Source of the DNA: Aminobacter niigataensis
GTDB taxonomy: Bacteria; Pseudomonadota; Alphaproteobacteria; Rhizobiales; Rhizobiaceae
Assembly: GCF_014200015.1 (NCBI RefSeq)
Contig: NZ_JACHOT010000010.1
Span: 46,343 to 110,342 of the forward strand
Direction: 5' to 3'
DNA length: 64,000 bases
The translations under genes and the position numbers were made by a program. Positions 1-10,468 of the stretch are shown piece after piece. Below the pieces are notes generated by a model that did not search any database, was not told the DNA's origin, and saw only the letters and a list, made by a program, of their open reading frames with translations. Numbering within the stretch: position 1 is the first letter of the stretch; every line of letters starts with the position of its first letter.

Positions 1-920
1 GCCTCGCCGCGGCCGAAGGCGGCTTCGACTGGATTTCCGACACCTATGACGACGAGCTGCCCTACTGGCTCGACCATGACGGCCATGGCAATGCCATTCC
101 GCCGCAGCTGGTCATCCCTTACACGCTCGATGCCAACGACATGCGTTTTGCGACCGCGCAAGGCTTCAACTCGGGCGACCAGTTCTACGCCTATCTCAAG
201 GACAGCTTCGACACCCTCTATGACGAGGGCGCCAAGGGCCGCCCGCGCATGATGAGCATCGGCCTGCACTGCCGCCTCGTCGGCCGTCCCGGCCGTGCCG
301 AGGCGCTGCGCCGCTTCATCGAGTACGTACAGGGCCACGATAAGGTCTGGATCGCCCGCCGCGCCGACATCGCCCGGCACTGGCGCGAAAACCACCCCTA
401 CCAGCCGCAGGCGCTGCGCCCTTCGCGCATGGCGCGCGACGAATTCGTCCAGCGCTTCGGCTCGATCTTCGAGCATTCGCCCTGGATCGCCGAACGCGCC
501 TTCGAATTCGAGCTCGGACCGGCTCATGACAGCGCCGGCGGCCTGCACAATGCACTCTGCCGCGCCTTCCGATCGGCGAGCGAGACAGAGCGGCTCGGCG
601 TGCTCGCCGCCCACCCCGACCTCGCCGGCAAGCTGGCCCAGGCCAAGCGCCTGACGGAGGAATCAACCAAGGAGCAGGCATCCGCCGGCCTCGACGCGCT
701 GACCGACGCCGAGCGCACCCGCTTCACCGAGCTCAATGCCACCTATGTCGAGAAATTCAGCTTCCCCTTCATCATCGCAGTGCGCGACAATGACAAGGCA
801 AGCATCCTGAAGGCATTCGAGACCCGCATCGCCAACAGCCGCGACCAGGAATTTGCCGCCGCCTGCAAGCAGGTGGAACGCATCGCCTGGTATCGCCTCA
901 ACGACCTCCTTCCAAGCTAA
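1..920 (+). CDS. puuE: Bifunctional allantoinase (PuuE type) / OHCU decarboxylase, 5' end cut by the window
   Basis: The reading frame is open from the window edge (base 3), so the N-terminal part lies outside. The visible ~305 residues begin in the C-terminal half of a polysaccharide-deacetylase-type allantoinase (a Y-D-D-E-L-P-Y-W segment). After about residue 135 they continue into an OHCU decarboxylase (UraD) domain, with the family's AHPDL motif (catalytic His) and the FPFIIAVR motif. UraD makes S-allantoin from urate-derived OHCU, and PuuE opens allantoin to allantoate, so the fusion joins two consecutive steps. Such fusions are known in rhizobia. The next gene starts 5 bases after the stop, indicating one purine-degradation operon. 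The stop is TAA at 918-920. Confidence 0.9.
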   Translation, partial: LAAAEGGFDWISDTYDDELPYWLDHDGHGNAIPPQLVIPYTLDANDMRFATAQGFNSGDQFYAYLKDSFDTLYDEGAKGRPRMMSIGLHCRLVGRPGRAEALRRFIEYVQGHDKVWIARRADIARHWRENHPYQPQALRPSRMARDEFVQRFGSIFEHSPWIAERAFEFELGPAHDSAGGLHNALCRAFRSASETERLGVLAAHPDLAGKLAQAKRLTEESTKEQASAGLDALTDAERTRFTELNATYVEKFSFPFIIAVRDNDKASILKAFETRIANSRDQEFAAACKQVERIAWYRLNDLLPS

Positions 921-925
921 GAAAA

Positions 926-1771
<846 letters not shown>

Positions 1772-1780
1772 GGGTCAGTC

Positions 1781-2293
1781 ATGTCGGGTGAGATGAAGCG
1801 GATCGTGGCCAAGCCCCTGACGCGCGAGAACTTCGCCGAATTCGGCGAGGTGATCGACACCAACTGCGACAGCCACTACCCGATCAACGCAGGCAAATGC
1901 GAGCGCTATCACGCGCTCGCCCGTGTCGAGGCGGCCGGCCCCGACGGCCACGTCATCATCAACATCTTCAAGGGCACGCCCTATCCGTTCCCGCTGAAGC
2001 TTTCGATGGTCGAGCGCCACCCCTTCGGCAGCCAGGCCTTCATTCCGCTGTCGCCGCGGCCTTACCTCGTCGTCGTCTGCCACGACATCGGCGACGGCCC
2101 GGGCGAGCCGCACGCCTTCGTCGCCGCGCCCGGCCAGGGCGTCAACTATCCGCGCAATCTCTGGCACGGCGTACTGACGCCAATCGGCGAGAACCAGGAC
2201 TTCGTCGTCGTCGACCGTGGCGGCACCGGCCCCAATCTCGAAGAGTTCCATTTCTCGCACCCCTACGAAATCGTCCTTCCGGAAGGCTTCTGA
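1781..2293 (+). CDS. allA: Ureidoglycolate lyase
   Basis: The 170-residue protein matches the AllA family (about 160-170 residues), which splits ureidoglycolate into glyoxylate and urea at the end of purine-ring breakdown. It opens with the typical K-P-L-T-R-E-N-F-A-E-F-G-E-V and carries the conserved Y-P-R-N-L-W-H-G-V-L block late in the protein. A GAGGGT element precedes ATG 1781. The downstream deaminase starts 4 bases after its stop, so the operon continues. Confidence 0.9.
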   Translation: MSGEMKRIVAKPLTRENFAEFGEVIDTNCDSHYPINAGKCERYHALARVEAAGPDGHVIINIFKGTPYPFPLKLSMVERHPFGSQAFIPLSPRPYLVVVCHDIGDGPGEPHAFVAAPGQGVNYPRNLWHGVLTPIGENQDFVVVDRGGTGPNLEEFHFSHPYEIVLPEGF

Positions 2294-2297
2294 GCAA

Positions 2298-2891
<594 letters not shown>

Positions 2892-2983
2892 CGCGAACAG
2901 GCCAGAGAAATCCGCTCTCTGGCTCATTCGCCACCCTTTGCGTTTGGCATCCTGTCGCCTACTGATGGCGCAGGGAGCCACGC

Positions 2984-4990
2984 ATGAAAACCATCACCGA
3001 ATTTCCGCGCGACATCGTCGAATTTCCCGACATGGGCATCGTCATGCCCGATGGCACGCGCCTGTCGGCGCGGGTGTGGATGCCCGCCGATGCCGACCAG
3101 GACCCGGTGCCCGCCATCCTCGAGCACCTGCCCTACCGCAAGCGCGACGGTACGACGACGCGCGACTGCCTGACCCATCCCTACTTCGCTGGCCATGGCT
3201 ACGCCTGCATCCGCGTCGACATGCGCGGCAACGGCGATTCCGAAGGGCTGATGGACGACGAATACACCGAGCAGGAATGGCAGGACGCCTGCGACGTCAT
3301 TGCATGGGCCGCAGCCCAGCCCTGGTGCAACGGCAAGGTCGGCATGATGGGCATCTCCTGGGGCGGCTTCAACGGCCTGCAGGTGGCGGCGAAACAGCCA
3401 ACGGCCCTGAAGGCTGTCATCACTTTGTGCTCGACCGACGACCGGTATGCCGACGACATCCACTACAAGGGCGGGTTGCTGCTCAACGAGAACATGGGCT
3501 GGGGTGCGACCATGCTGTCCTACTCGTCGCGACCGCCAGACCCAGCACTCGTCGGCGACAAATGGCGCGACATATGGCTCGACAGGCTTGAGCATGAGCC
3601 GTTCCTGCCGGCGGTCTGGCTGAAGCACCAGACCCGCGATGCCTACTGGAAACGGGGCTCGGTCAACGAAAACTATTCCGCCATCAAGGCCGCCGTGCTG
3701 GCTATCGGCGGCTGGGGCGACGCCTACAAAAATGCGGTGTCCCGTCTGGTCGAGGGCGTACAGGCGCCGGTCAAGGGCATCGTCGGCCCGTGGATCCACA
3801 AATACCCGCATTTCGCCGTACCCAATCCGGCCATCGGCTTCCTGCAGGAGGCCCTGCGCTGGTGGGACCGTTGGCTCAAGAGCAAGGACACCGGCGTCGA
3901 AGACGACCCGGCGATGCGTCTCTACGTCATGGATTCCGAGCCGCCGCGCGACTGGTATCTCGAACGCCCGGGCCGCTGGATCGCCGAACGGCAATGGCCG
4001 TCGCCGAACATTGCCGCCACGCGCCTTGCGCTCGGTGCGAATGGCATTTTGGCCGAGGACGCCAGGCTCGACGCGGCCGTTTCGATTAACTCGCCCCAGG
4101 ATTGCGGCATGGACGGCGGCGAGTATTGCGCCATCTGGCTCGGGCCTGAACTGCCGGGCGACCAGCGCGTCGACGACGGAAAATCCGCATGTTTCGACGG
4201 TGCTGTGCTCGACGTCCCGCTCGACATTGTCGGGGCGCCGGTCATCCGCCTGAAGCTCGCAACCGACCGCCGGCACGGCATGGTCGCGGTGCGACTGTGC
4301 GACGTCCAGCCGGACGGCGCCTCGACCCGCATCACCTATGGCGTGCTCAACCTGTGCCACCGCAACGGCCACGAATTCCCTCAGGAGATTGTGCCCGGCG
4401 AGACGATGGCGATCACGCTCAAGCTCGACGACATCGCCTATAGGGTACTGCCCGGCAACAGGTTGCGGATCGCCGTGTCCTCGACCTACTGGCCGCTTGT
4501 CTGGCCCTCGCCCGAAGAGGTCACGCTGACCCTCCATGACGGCGCCATCGACCTGCCGGTACGCCCCTCCGGCGACGGCGATGAATGGACCTTCGAGGAG
4601 CCCGAGGGGGCGACGCCCTGGCAGACCGAAACATTGCGCGAAAGTTCGAACAGCCGCACCGTCGAACGCGACGAAGCGGCCGGCACGGTCAGCCTGCGCA
4701 TTGTCGACGACTTCGGCGAAATCCGCGATTCCGACCACGGCCTGGTCATCGGCGATGTCGCCCGCGAACTCTGGACAATCGATCCATCCGACCCGCTTTC
4801 TGCCCATGGCGAGACCCACTGGACGCAGACTTTGTCGAGAAACGACTGGGCCGTCCGGACCGAAACTTTCACGACCATGCGTTCTGACGGCCAAAACTTC
4901 CAGCTGACCGGCCGGATCGAGGCCTATGAAGGCGAGACGCTGGTGTTCGAACGAGATTTCGACGAAATCATCGCACGCGATCACATCTGA
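2984..4990 (+). CDS. CocE/NonD-family (peptidase S15-like) hydrolase
   Basis: This 668-residue serine hydrolase has the CocE/NonD layout. The N-terminal alpha/beta-hydrolase domain carries nucleophile elbow G-I-S-W-G-G at 123-128 (Ser125), P-Y-R-K at 50-53 (oxyanion Tyr) and R-V-D-M-R-G-N-G-D-S. A beta-rich X-Pro-dipeptidyl-type C-terminal domain (about 300-560) is followed by a further C-terminal stretch that I cannot assign. Known relatives hydrolyse esters, amides or acyl-peptides. No signal peptide is visible, so it should act in the cytoplasm. It lies just upstream of a dipeptide-type ABC importer on the same strand, 142 bases apart, so it may process the imported compound; that link is inference. 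Confidence 0.85.
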   Translation: MKTITEFPRDIVEFPDMGIVMPDGTRLSARVWMPADADQDPVPAILEHLPYRKRDGTTTRDCLTHPYFAGHGYACIRVDMRGNGDSEGLMDDEYTEQEWQDACDVIAWAAAQPWCNGKVGMMGISWGGFNGLQVAAKQPTALKAVITLCSTDDRYADDIHYKGGLLLNENMGWGATMLSYSSRPPDPALVGDKWRDIWLDRLEHEPFLPAVWLKHQTRDAYWKRGSVNENYSAIKAAVLAIGGWGDAYKNAVSRLVEGVQAPVKGIVGPWIHKYPHFAVPNPAIGFLQEALRWWDRWLKSKDTGVEDDPAMRLYVMDSEPPRDWYLERPGRWIAERQWPSPNIAATRLALGANGILAEDARLDAAVSINSPQDCGMDGGEYCAIWLGPELPGDQRVDDGKSACFDGAVLDVPLDIVGAPVIRLKLATDRRHGMVAVRLCDVQPDGASTRITYGVLNLCHRNGHEFPQEIVPGETMAITLKLDDIAYRVLPGNRLRIAVSSTYWPLVWPSPEEVTLTLHDGAIDLPVRPSGDGDEWTFEEPEGATPWQTETLRESSNSRTVERDEAAGTVSLRIVDDFGEIRDSDHGLVIGDVARELWTIDPSDPLSAHGETHWTQTLSRNDWAVRTETFTTMRSDGQNFQLTGRIEAYEGETLVFERDFDEIIARDHI

Positions 4991-5132
4991 CGCGGAAGCG
5001 GCTTGGTCCAAAAGCGACGTGGCGATTGCGCCACTCGATGTCGCATTCGGCCTTGCCGATGCCCTTACGTTACGGTCAATATTGCCACCAGAAGTCGAGC
5101 AATAACGACCGCCAGAGTGAGGAGCCTTTCCA

Positions 5133-6716
5133 ATGTCGAATGAACTGGAATATCTGAGCCGCCGGGTCGCTGCGGGCAAGTTGAACCGCCGTGACTTCCT
5201 GGGCCGCGCCGCGGCCCTGGGTGTCGCGGCAAGTTTCGCGAACTCGTTGCTCGCCAGCGCCGCCAAGGCCGAGGGCCCCGTCAAGGGCGGTGTCCTTCGC
5301 GCCGGCATGCAGGGTGGTGCCGCCACCGACAGCCTCGATCCGGCGTCGTGGTCGAGCCAGGTGCCCTATTTCTTCGGCCGCCAGTGGGGCGAGCAGCTGG
5401 TGCAGATCTCGCCCGAGGGCGAGCCCAAGCCGGCGCTCGCCGAGGAATGGGGCGCATCCGACGACGCCAAGACCTGGACCTTCAAGATCCGCAAGGGCGT
5501 GCAGTTCCACGACGGCAAGGAGATGACCCCCGCCGACGTCGTCGCGACCATCGAACGCCATTCCGACGAGAAGGCGAAGTCCGGCGCGCTTGGCCTGATG
5601 GGCGGCATCGCCTCGGTCAAGGCCGACGGCCAGAACGTCGTGTTCGAGCTCAAGGAGGCCAACGCCGACCTGCCCTTCCTGCTCGACGACTACCACCTGA
5701 TGATCCAGCCCAATGGCGGCAAGGACAAGCCCGACGCCGGCATCGGCACTGGCCCCTACAAGATCACCGTCAACGAAGCCGGCGTGCGGCTCGGCGGCGA
5801 GAAGTTCGCCAATTACTGGCGTGACGACCGCGGCTTTGCCGACCAGATCGAAATCATTGTCATCAACGATGCCACGGCCCGCACGTCTGCGTTGCAGGGC
5901 GGCCAGGTCGATATCATCAACCGCGTCGAGCCGAAGATCGTCGAGTTGATCAAGCGCGTGCCGGGTGTGGTCATCCGCAACGTCGCCGGCCGCGGCCATT
6001 ACGTCTTCATCGCCCACACCAACACGGCGCCCTTCGACAACAACGATCTGAGGCTTGCGCTGAAATACGCGCTCGACCGCGAGGAGATGCTGCAGAAGAT
6101 TCTGATGGGCTACGGCTCGGTCGGCAACGACACGCCGATCAACAAGGCCTATCCGCTGTTCACCGAGATGGAGCAGCGCAAATACGATCCGGAAAAGGCA
6201 GCCTTCCACTACAAGAAGTCGGGCCATTCCGGCTCGGTTCTGCTGCGCACCTCCGACGTCGCCTTCCCCGGTGCGGTCGATGCCGCCCAGCTCTACCAGC
6301 AGAGCGCGGCCAAGGCCGGCATCACGCTCGAGGTCAAGCGCGAGCCCGGCGACGGCTACTGGTCGGAAGTCTGGAACAAGCAGCCCTACTCGGCTTCCTA
6401 CTGGGGCGGGCGCCCGACCCAGGACCAGATGTATTCGACCGCCTACTATTCCAAAGCCGAATGGAACGACACGCGTTTCCAGCGCGAGGACTTCGACAAG
6501 ATGCTGTTTGCGGCGCGTTCCGAGCTCGACAACGACAAGCGTAAGAAACTCTACGCCGACATGGGCCAGATCGTCCGCGACGAAGGCGGCGTGATCACCC
6601 CGATGTTCAACGACTTCATCGACGCAACCAGCGCCAAGGTCGGCGGCTGGGTCGATGACGGCAACCAGGAGATGATGGGCGGCTACGCGCTGTCGAAGTG
6701 CTGGCTGAACGCCTGA
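5133..6716 (+). CDS. Peptide/nickel-type ABC transporter substrate-binding protein (SBP_bac_5), Tat-exported
   Basis: This 527-residue family-5 binding protein has a twin-arginine leader (N-R-R-D-F-L-G-R-A-A near residues 18-27, then a hydrophobic stretch ending near A-S-A-A-K-A). The mature part has the usual D-A-K-T-W-T-F-K-I-R-K-G-V-Q-F-H-D-G-K block. It would capture a peptide or similar small molecule in the periplasm. A clear Shine-Dalgarno (TGAGGAG) precedes ATG 5133. Two permeases and a double ATPase follow without a gap large enough for a promoter. Tat export suggests folding before export. The ligand is unknown. Confidence 0.9.
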   Translation: MSNELEYLSRRVAAGKLNRRDFLGRAAALGVAASFANSLLASAAKAEGPVKGGVLRAGMQGGAATDSLDPASWSSQVPYFFGRQWGEQLVQISPEGEPKPALAEEWGASDDAKTWTFKIRKGVQFHDGKEMTPADVVATIERHSDEKAKSGALGLMGGIASVKADGQNVVFELKEANADLPFLLDDYHLMIQPNGGKDKPDAGIGTGPYKITVNEAGVRLGGEKFANYWRDDRGFADQIEIIVINDATARTSALQGGQVDIINRVEPKIVELIKRVPGVVIRNVAGRGHYVFIAHTNTAPFDNNDLRLALKYALDREEMLQKILMGYGSVGNDTPINKAYPLFTEMEQRKYDPEKAAFHYKKSGHSGSVLLRTSDVAFPGAVDAAQLYQQSAAKAGITLEVKREPGDGYWSEVWNKQPYSASYWGGRPTQDQMYSTAYYSKAEWNDTRFQREDFDKMLFAARSELDNDKRKKLYADMGQIVRDEGGVITPMFNDFIDATSAKVGGWVDDGNQEMMGGYALSKCWLNA

Positions 6717-6732
6717 CAAGGGCGTTGAGCGC

Positions 6733-7692
6733 ATGTCCAATCCGATTCTGAAACTGATCGCCCAGCGCATTGCGCTGGGCCTTCTCCTGCTCCTGGCCGT
6801 TTCGGTCCTGATCTTCGCCGGCACCCAGATCCTGCCCGGCGATGTCGCCCAATCCATCCTCGGCCAGTCGGCCACGCCCCAGGCGCTCGCCAATCTGCGC
6901 GAGGAACTCGGCCTCAACGACCCCGCCATCGTCCGCTATTTCAGGTGGCTCGGCGGCGTCCTCACCGGCGACCTCGGCACGGCCCTGTCGAGCCGGCAGG
7001 ACATCGCCGCCTCGATCGGCGGACGTCTGTGGAACACGCTGTTCCTCGCCTTCTGGGCGGCTGTCGTTTCCGTACCGCTGGCGATCATCCTCGGCCTGCT
7101 GGCCGTGCGCTATCGCAATGGCTGGATCGACAAGACCATCTCCGGCCTGGCGCTGGCATCGACCTCGCTGCCCGAGTTCTTCATCGGCTACCTCCTGGTC
7201 TATTTCTTCGCCGTGAAGCTGCAGTGGTTCCCGGGCATCTCCACCGTCTATGACGGCATGCCGTTCCTCGAACGCATGAAGGCGATCGCCCTGCCGGCTA
7301 CTGCGCTGACACTGGTGGTGCTGGCCCACATGATGCGTATGACCCGGGCCGCGATCCTCAATGTCATGCAGTCGGCCTATATCGAGACGGCGGAGCTCAA
7401 GGGTCTTTCGCCCTTCGACATCATCCGCAAGCACGCCTTTCCCAATGCGATTGCGCCGATCATCAACGTGGTCATGCTCAACCTTGCCTTCCTCATCGTC
7501 GGCGTGGTCGTGATCGAGGTGATCTTCGTCTATCCCGGCATGGGGCAATACCTCGTCGACCATGTCGCCAAGCGCGACGTGCCGGTGGTGCAGGCAGTGG
7601 GGCTGATCTTCGCAGCGGTCTATATCGGCCTCAACATCGTCGCCGACATTGCCGCCATCGTCGCCAATCCACGCCTCCGGCATCCGAAGTGA
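6733..7692 (+). CDS. Dipeptide-type ABC transporter permease (DppB-like)
   Basis: The 319-residue membrane protein has about six hydrophobic spans and starts with the usual DppB-type N-terminal span (L-L-L-L-A-V-S-V-L-I-F-A). The EAA loop region reads E-T-A-E-L-K-G-L-S-P-F-D-I-I-R-K-H-A-F-P and would touch the ATPase. It starts 16 bases after the binding-protein gene. With the next permease it should form the heterodimeric channel in the inner membrane. Confidence 0.9.
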   Translation: MSNPILKLIAQRIALGLLLLLAVSVLIFAGTQILPGDVAQSILGQSATPQALANLREELGLNDPAIVRYFRWLGGVLTGDLGTALSSRQDIAASIGGRLWNTLFLAFWAAVVSVPLAIILGLLAVRYRNGWIDKTISGLALASTSLPEFFIGYLLVYFFAVKLQWFPGISTVYDGMPFLERMKAIALPATALTLVVLAHMMRMTRAAILNVMQSAYIETAELKGLSPFDIIRKHAFPNAIAPIINVVMLNLAFLIVGVVVIEVIFVYPGMGQYLVDHVAKRDVPVVQAVGLIFAAVYIGLNIVADIAAIVANPRLRHPK

Positions 7693-7702
7693 GGGGCGCG
7701 CC

Positions 7703-8533
7703 ATGCTGGACCTGAAACGCATCCCCCTTGGCGCCGCGATCGGCCTGATCCTGACCGCATTGTTCCTCATCGCGGCGATCTTCGCGCCGCTGATCGCACC
7801 CTATGGCCTCGGCGAGATCGTCGGCGACGTCTGGGCGCCGGCCTCCGGCCAGTTCCTGCTCGGCACCGACAATCTCGGCCGTGACCTGCTTTCGCGCATG
7901 ATCTACGGCGCGCGCACCACCATCTTCATCGCCGTCATGGCAACCACCTTGTCGTTTTCGCTCGGCGCGATACTGGGCTTCACCGCCGCCGTCGTCGGCG
8001 GCTGGTTCGACACCGGCATGTCGCGCTTCGTCGACTTGCTGATGGCGATCCCGACGCTGATCTTCGCGCTCGTGGTGCTGTCGGTGCTGCCTTCGACCTT
8101 GCTGACCCTGATCCTGGTGATGGGCATTCTCGACGCAACGCGCGTCTACCGGCTGTCGCGCGCGGTTGCCGTCGACATCAACGTCATGGACTTCGTCGAG
8201 GCGGCCAAGCTGCGCGGCGAAGGCAAGGGCTGGATCATCTTCCGCGAGATCCTGCCCAATGCGCTGTCGCCGCTGGTCTCGGAACTCGGCCTGCGCTTCA
8301 TCTATGCCGTCCTGTTCCTGTCGGCTCTGTCCTTCCTCGGCCTGGGCGTGCAACCGCCTGACGCCGACTGGGGCGGCATGGTCAAGGAAAACAAGGACGG
8401 CATCGTCTTCGGCATCCCGGCAGCACTGATCCCGGCCGCCGCGATCGCCGCACTCGCCATCTCCGTCAACCTCGTCGCCGACTGGGTGCTCAACCGCACC
8501 ACCGATCTCAAGGGAGGGCGTGGCAATGGCTAA
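7703..8533 (+). CDS. Dipeptide-type ABC transporter permease (DppC-like)
   Basis: The 276-residue permease has a DppC-type N-terminus (one span followed by G-T-D-N-L-G-R-D-L-L-S-R-M-I-Y-G-A-R) and EAA loop F-V-E-A-A-K-L-R-G-E-G. I chose ATG 7703, ten bases after the preceding stop, because an in-frame start at 7649 would lie inside the DppB-like gene and adds a non-membrane segment absent from the family. The 3' end overlaps the first codons of the ATPase gene, which implies translational coupling. Confidence 0.88.
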   Translation: MLDLKRIPLGAAIGLILTALFLIAAIFAPLIAPYGLGEIVGDVWAPASGQFLLGTDNLGRDLLSRMIYGARTTIFIAVMATTLSFSLGAILGFTAAVVGGWFDTGMSRFVDLLMAIPTLIFALVVLSVLPSTLLTLILVMGILDATRVYRLSRAVAVDINVMDFVEAAKLRGEGKGWIIFREILPNALSPLVSELGLRFIYAVLFLSALSFLGLGVQPPDADWGGMVKENKDGIVFGIPAALIPAAAIAALAISVNLVADWVLNRTTDLKGGRGNG

Positions 8534-10184
8534 GGCACCCGCGAACGGCTCCGGCCCGCTGCTCGACATCCGCAACCTCAGGATCGAGGCAAAGGTCTAC
8601 CCACCCGGCGAGGCACCGCGCACCATCACCCTGGTGCACGACGTGTCGCTGACGCTGGAAAAGGGCAAGGTGCTTGGCCTGATCGGTGAATCGGGCGCCG
8701 GCAAGTCGACCATCGGCCTGTCGTCGATGGCCTATGGCCGCGGCGGCGTAAAGATCACCGGCGGCGAGATCCTGCTCAACGGCCGCGACATCCGTAAGGG
8801 TGGCACGCAAGGCATCCGCGCCCTGCGCGGCCGCGAGGTCTGCTATGTCGCGCAGTCGGCGGCGGCAGCGTTCAACCCGGCACACCGGCTGATGGATCAG
8901 GTCGTCGAAGCCTCGATCCTGCACGGCGTGGCGAGCCGGGCGGAGGCCGAAAAGCGGGCTGTTGCACTGTTCAGGAAACTCAGCCTTCCCGATCCTGAAA
9001 ACATCGGCCAGCGCTTCCCGCACCAGGTCTCGGGCGGGCAGCTTCAGCGCGTCATGACGGCCATGGCGCTGTGCTCCGAGCCGGACCTGATCGTCTTCGA
9101 CGAGCCGACGACCGCACTCGACGTCACCACCCAGATCGACGTGCTCGCCGCGATCAAGGAGGCGATCCGCGACACCGGCGTGGCAGCGCTCTACATCAGC
9201 CACGACCTCGCCGTGGTCGCGCAGGTCTCCGACGAGATCATGGTGCTTCGGCACGGCAGGCTGGTCGAATGGGGCGGCACACGCCAGATCATCAAGGAGC
9301 CACGCCAGGAATACACCTCAGCACTCGTCTCGGTGCACGAGATCGAACACCAGGAGAAGGAACCCGGCGCCAACCCGTTCCTTTCGGTCAGGAACGTCAC
9401 CGCCGCTTATGGCGGTGGCACGATCAAAGTGTTGAAGAACGTCTCGGTGGACATCCTGCCAGGCCAGACGCTGGCCGTGGTCGGCGAATCCGGCTCCGGC
9501 AAGTCGACGCTGGCCCGCGCCATCACCGGCCTTCTGCCGCCCGAGCAGGGCAGCATCACCTTTGCCGGCCGCACGCTTTCCAATCGCCTCGCCGACCGCA
9601 GCCGCGACGACCTGCGCGAGTTGCAGATGATCTACCAGATGGCAGACGTGGCGATGAACCCGCGCCAGACCGTGGGCACGATCATCGGCCGGCCGCTGGA
9701 GTTCTATTTCGGCATGGGGGGCAAGGAGCGCGATGCCCGCGTCGCCGAACTGCTCGACAAGATCGAGATGGGTCGCGGCTTTGCTGATCGCTATCCGGCC
9801 GAGCTTTCCGGCGGGCAGAAGCAGCGCGTCTGCATCGCCCGTGCGCTCGCCGCCAAGCCGCGTCTGATCATCTGCGACGAAGTGACGAGCGCGCTCGACC
9901 CGCTGGTCGCCAACGGCATCCTCAAGCTGCTGCTCGGCCTGCAGGCCGAGGAAGGCGTCGCTTATCTCTTCATCACCCACGACCTCGCCACGGTGAAGTC
10001 GATCGCCGATTCCATCGCCGTCATGTACCGCGGCGAGGTGGTGCGCTATGGGCCGAAATCGGAAGTGCTGAAACCTCCCTTCGACGCCTACACCGACCTG
10101 CTGCTCTCGTCGGTGCCGAAAATGGAGATCGGCTGGCTGGAAAAGGCCATCGGCGGACGCAGGATGGCCAGCGCGGGGAATTGA
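8526..10184 (+). CDS. Fused double ABC ATPase for dipeptide-type importer (DppD-DppF in one chain)
   Basis: The ~552-residue protein has two complete ABC domains in one chain. The first carries Walker A G-E-S-G-A-G-K-S, signature V-S-G-G-Q-L-Q-R and Walker B L-I-V-F-D-E-P. The second carries G-E-S-G-S-G-K-S, L-S-G-G-Q-K-Q-R and L-I-I-C-D-E-V. It would drive import through the two permeases just upstream. I prefer ATG 8526 over GTG 8520 because the GGGAGG element ends only two bases before the GTG. It overlaps the upstream permease by 8 bases. Its end is followed by palindromic repeats rather than another gene of the operon. Confidence 0.9.
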   Translation: MAKAPANGSGPLLDIRNLRIEAKVYPPGEAPRTITLVHDVSLTLEKGKVLGLIGESGAGKSTIGLSSMAYGRGGVKITGGEILLNGRDIRKGGTQGIRALRGREVCYVAQSAAAAFNPAHRLMDQVVEASILHGVASRAEAEKRAVALFRKLSLPDPENIGQRFPHQVSGGQLQRVMTAMALCSEPDLIVFDEPTTALDVTTQIDVLAAIKEAIRDTGVAALYISHDLAVVAQVSDEIMVLRHGRLVEWGGTRQIIKEPRQEYTSALVSVHEIEHQEKEPGANPFLSVRNVTAAYGGGTIKVLKNVSVDILPGQTLAVVGESGSGKSTLARAITGLLPPEQGSITFAGRTLSNRLADRSRDDLRELQMIYQMADVAMNPRQTVGTIIGRPLEFYFGMGGKERDARVAELLDKIEMGRGFADRYPAELSGGQKQRVCIARALAAKPRLIICDEVTSALDPLVANGILKLLLGLQAEEGVAYLFITHDLATVKSIADSIAVMYRGEVVRYGPKSEVLKPPFDAYTDLLLSSVPKMEIGWLEKAIGGRRMASAGN

Positions 10185-10254
10185 GGGAACAAAATAGGTG
10201 CGTCCTTCGAAGCTAGCCTTTCAGGCGAGCACCTCAGGATGAGGACCGTTGCGT

Positions 10255-10452
10255 TCCTTCGCACCCCTCTCTGGCCTGCCGGCCATCTCCCCCGCAAGGA
10301 GGGGAGATCATGGCTTCATCGGCCCGGGCGGCCACCACAAAGATTGCAAGCCGGGCCCTGCTGGTTCGCAGGATGGGCGCAAACGGCGGCGTGACTAATC
10401 TCCTCCCTTGCGGGGGAGATGGCCGGCAGGCCGGAGGGGGGGTGCGAAGGCG
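10255..10452. repeat. Paired inverted palindromic repeat, family A
   Basis: Two arms of about 50 bases, at roughly 10259-10309 and 10396-10449, are near-perfect inverted copies of each other. Each carries the core GGCCTGCCGGCCATCTCCCC or its complement and an internal hairpin. They fill the 284-base gap between the convergent ABC ATPase and alpha/beta-hydrolase genes and may act as a bidirectional terminator. The same family recurs at 11448-11612. No gene is visible in this gap. Confidence 0.8.
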
Positions 10453-10468
10453 CGCTAACCTCTAACTG

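Noticed and set aside
2924..5326. An 800-codon open frame antisense to the CocE hydrolase.
   Set aside because: The opposite strand encodes a clear family member with motifs; the antisense frame is open because of GC-rich codon bias and has no recognisable domain.
10200..10468. A CRISPR-like or attachment-site meaning for the repeat pair at this site.
   Set aside because: The arms are inverted copies with internal hairpins and the same family recurs at other gene ends, which fits dispersed palindromic elements rather than an array or att site.
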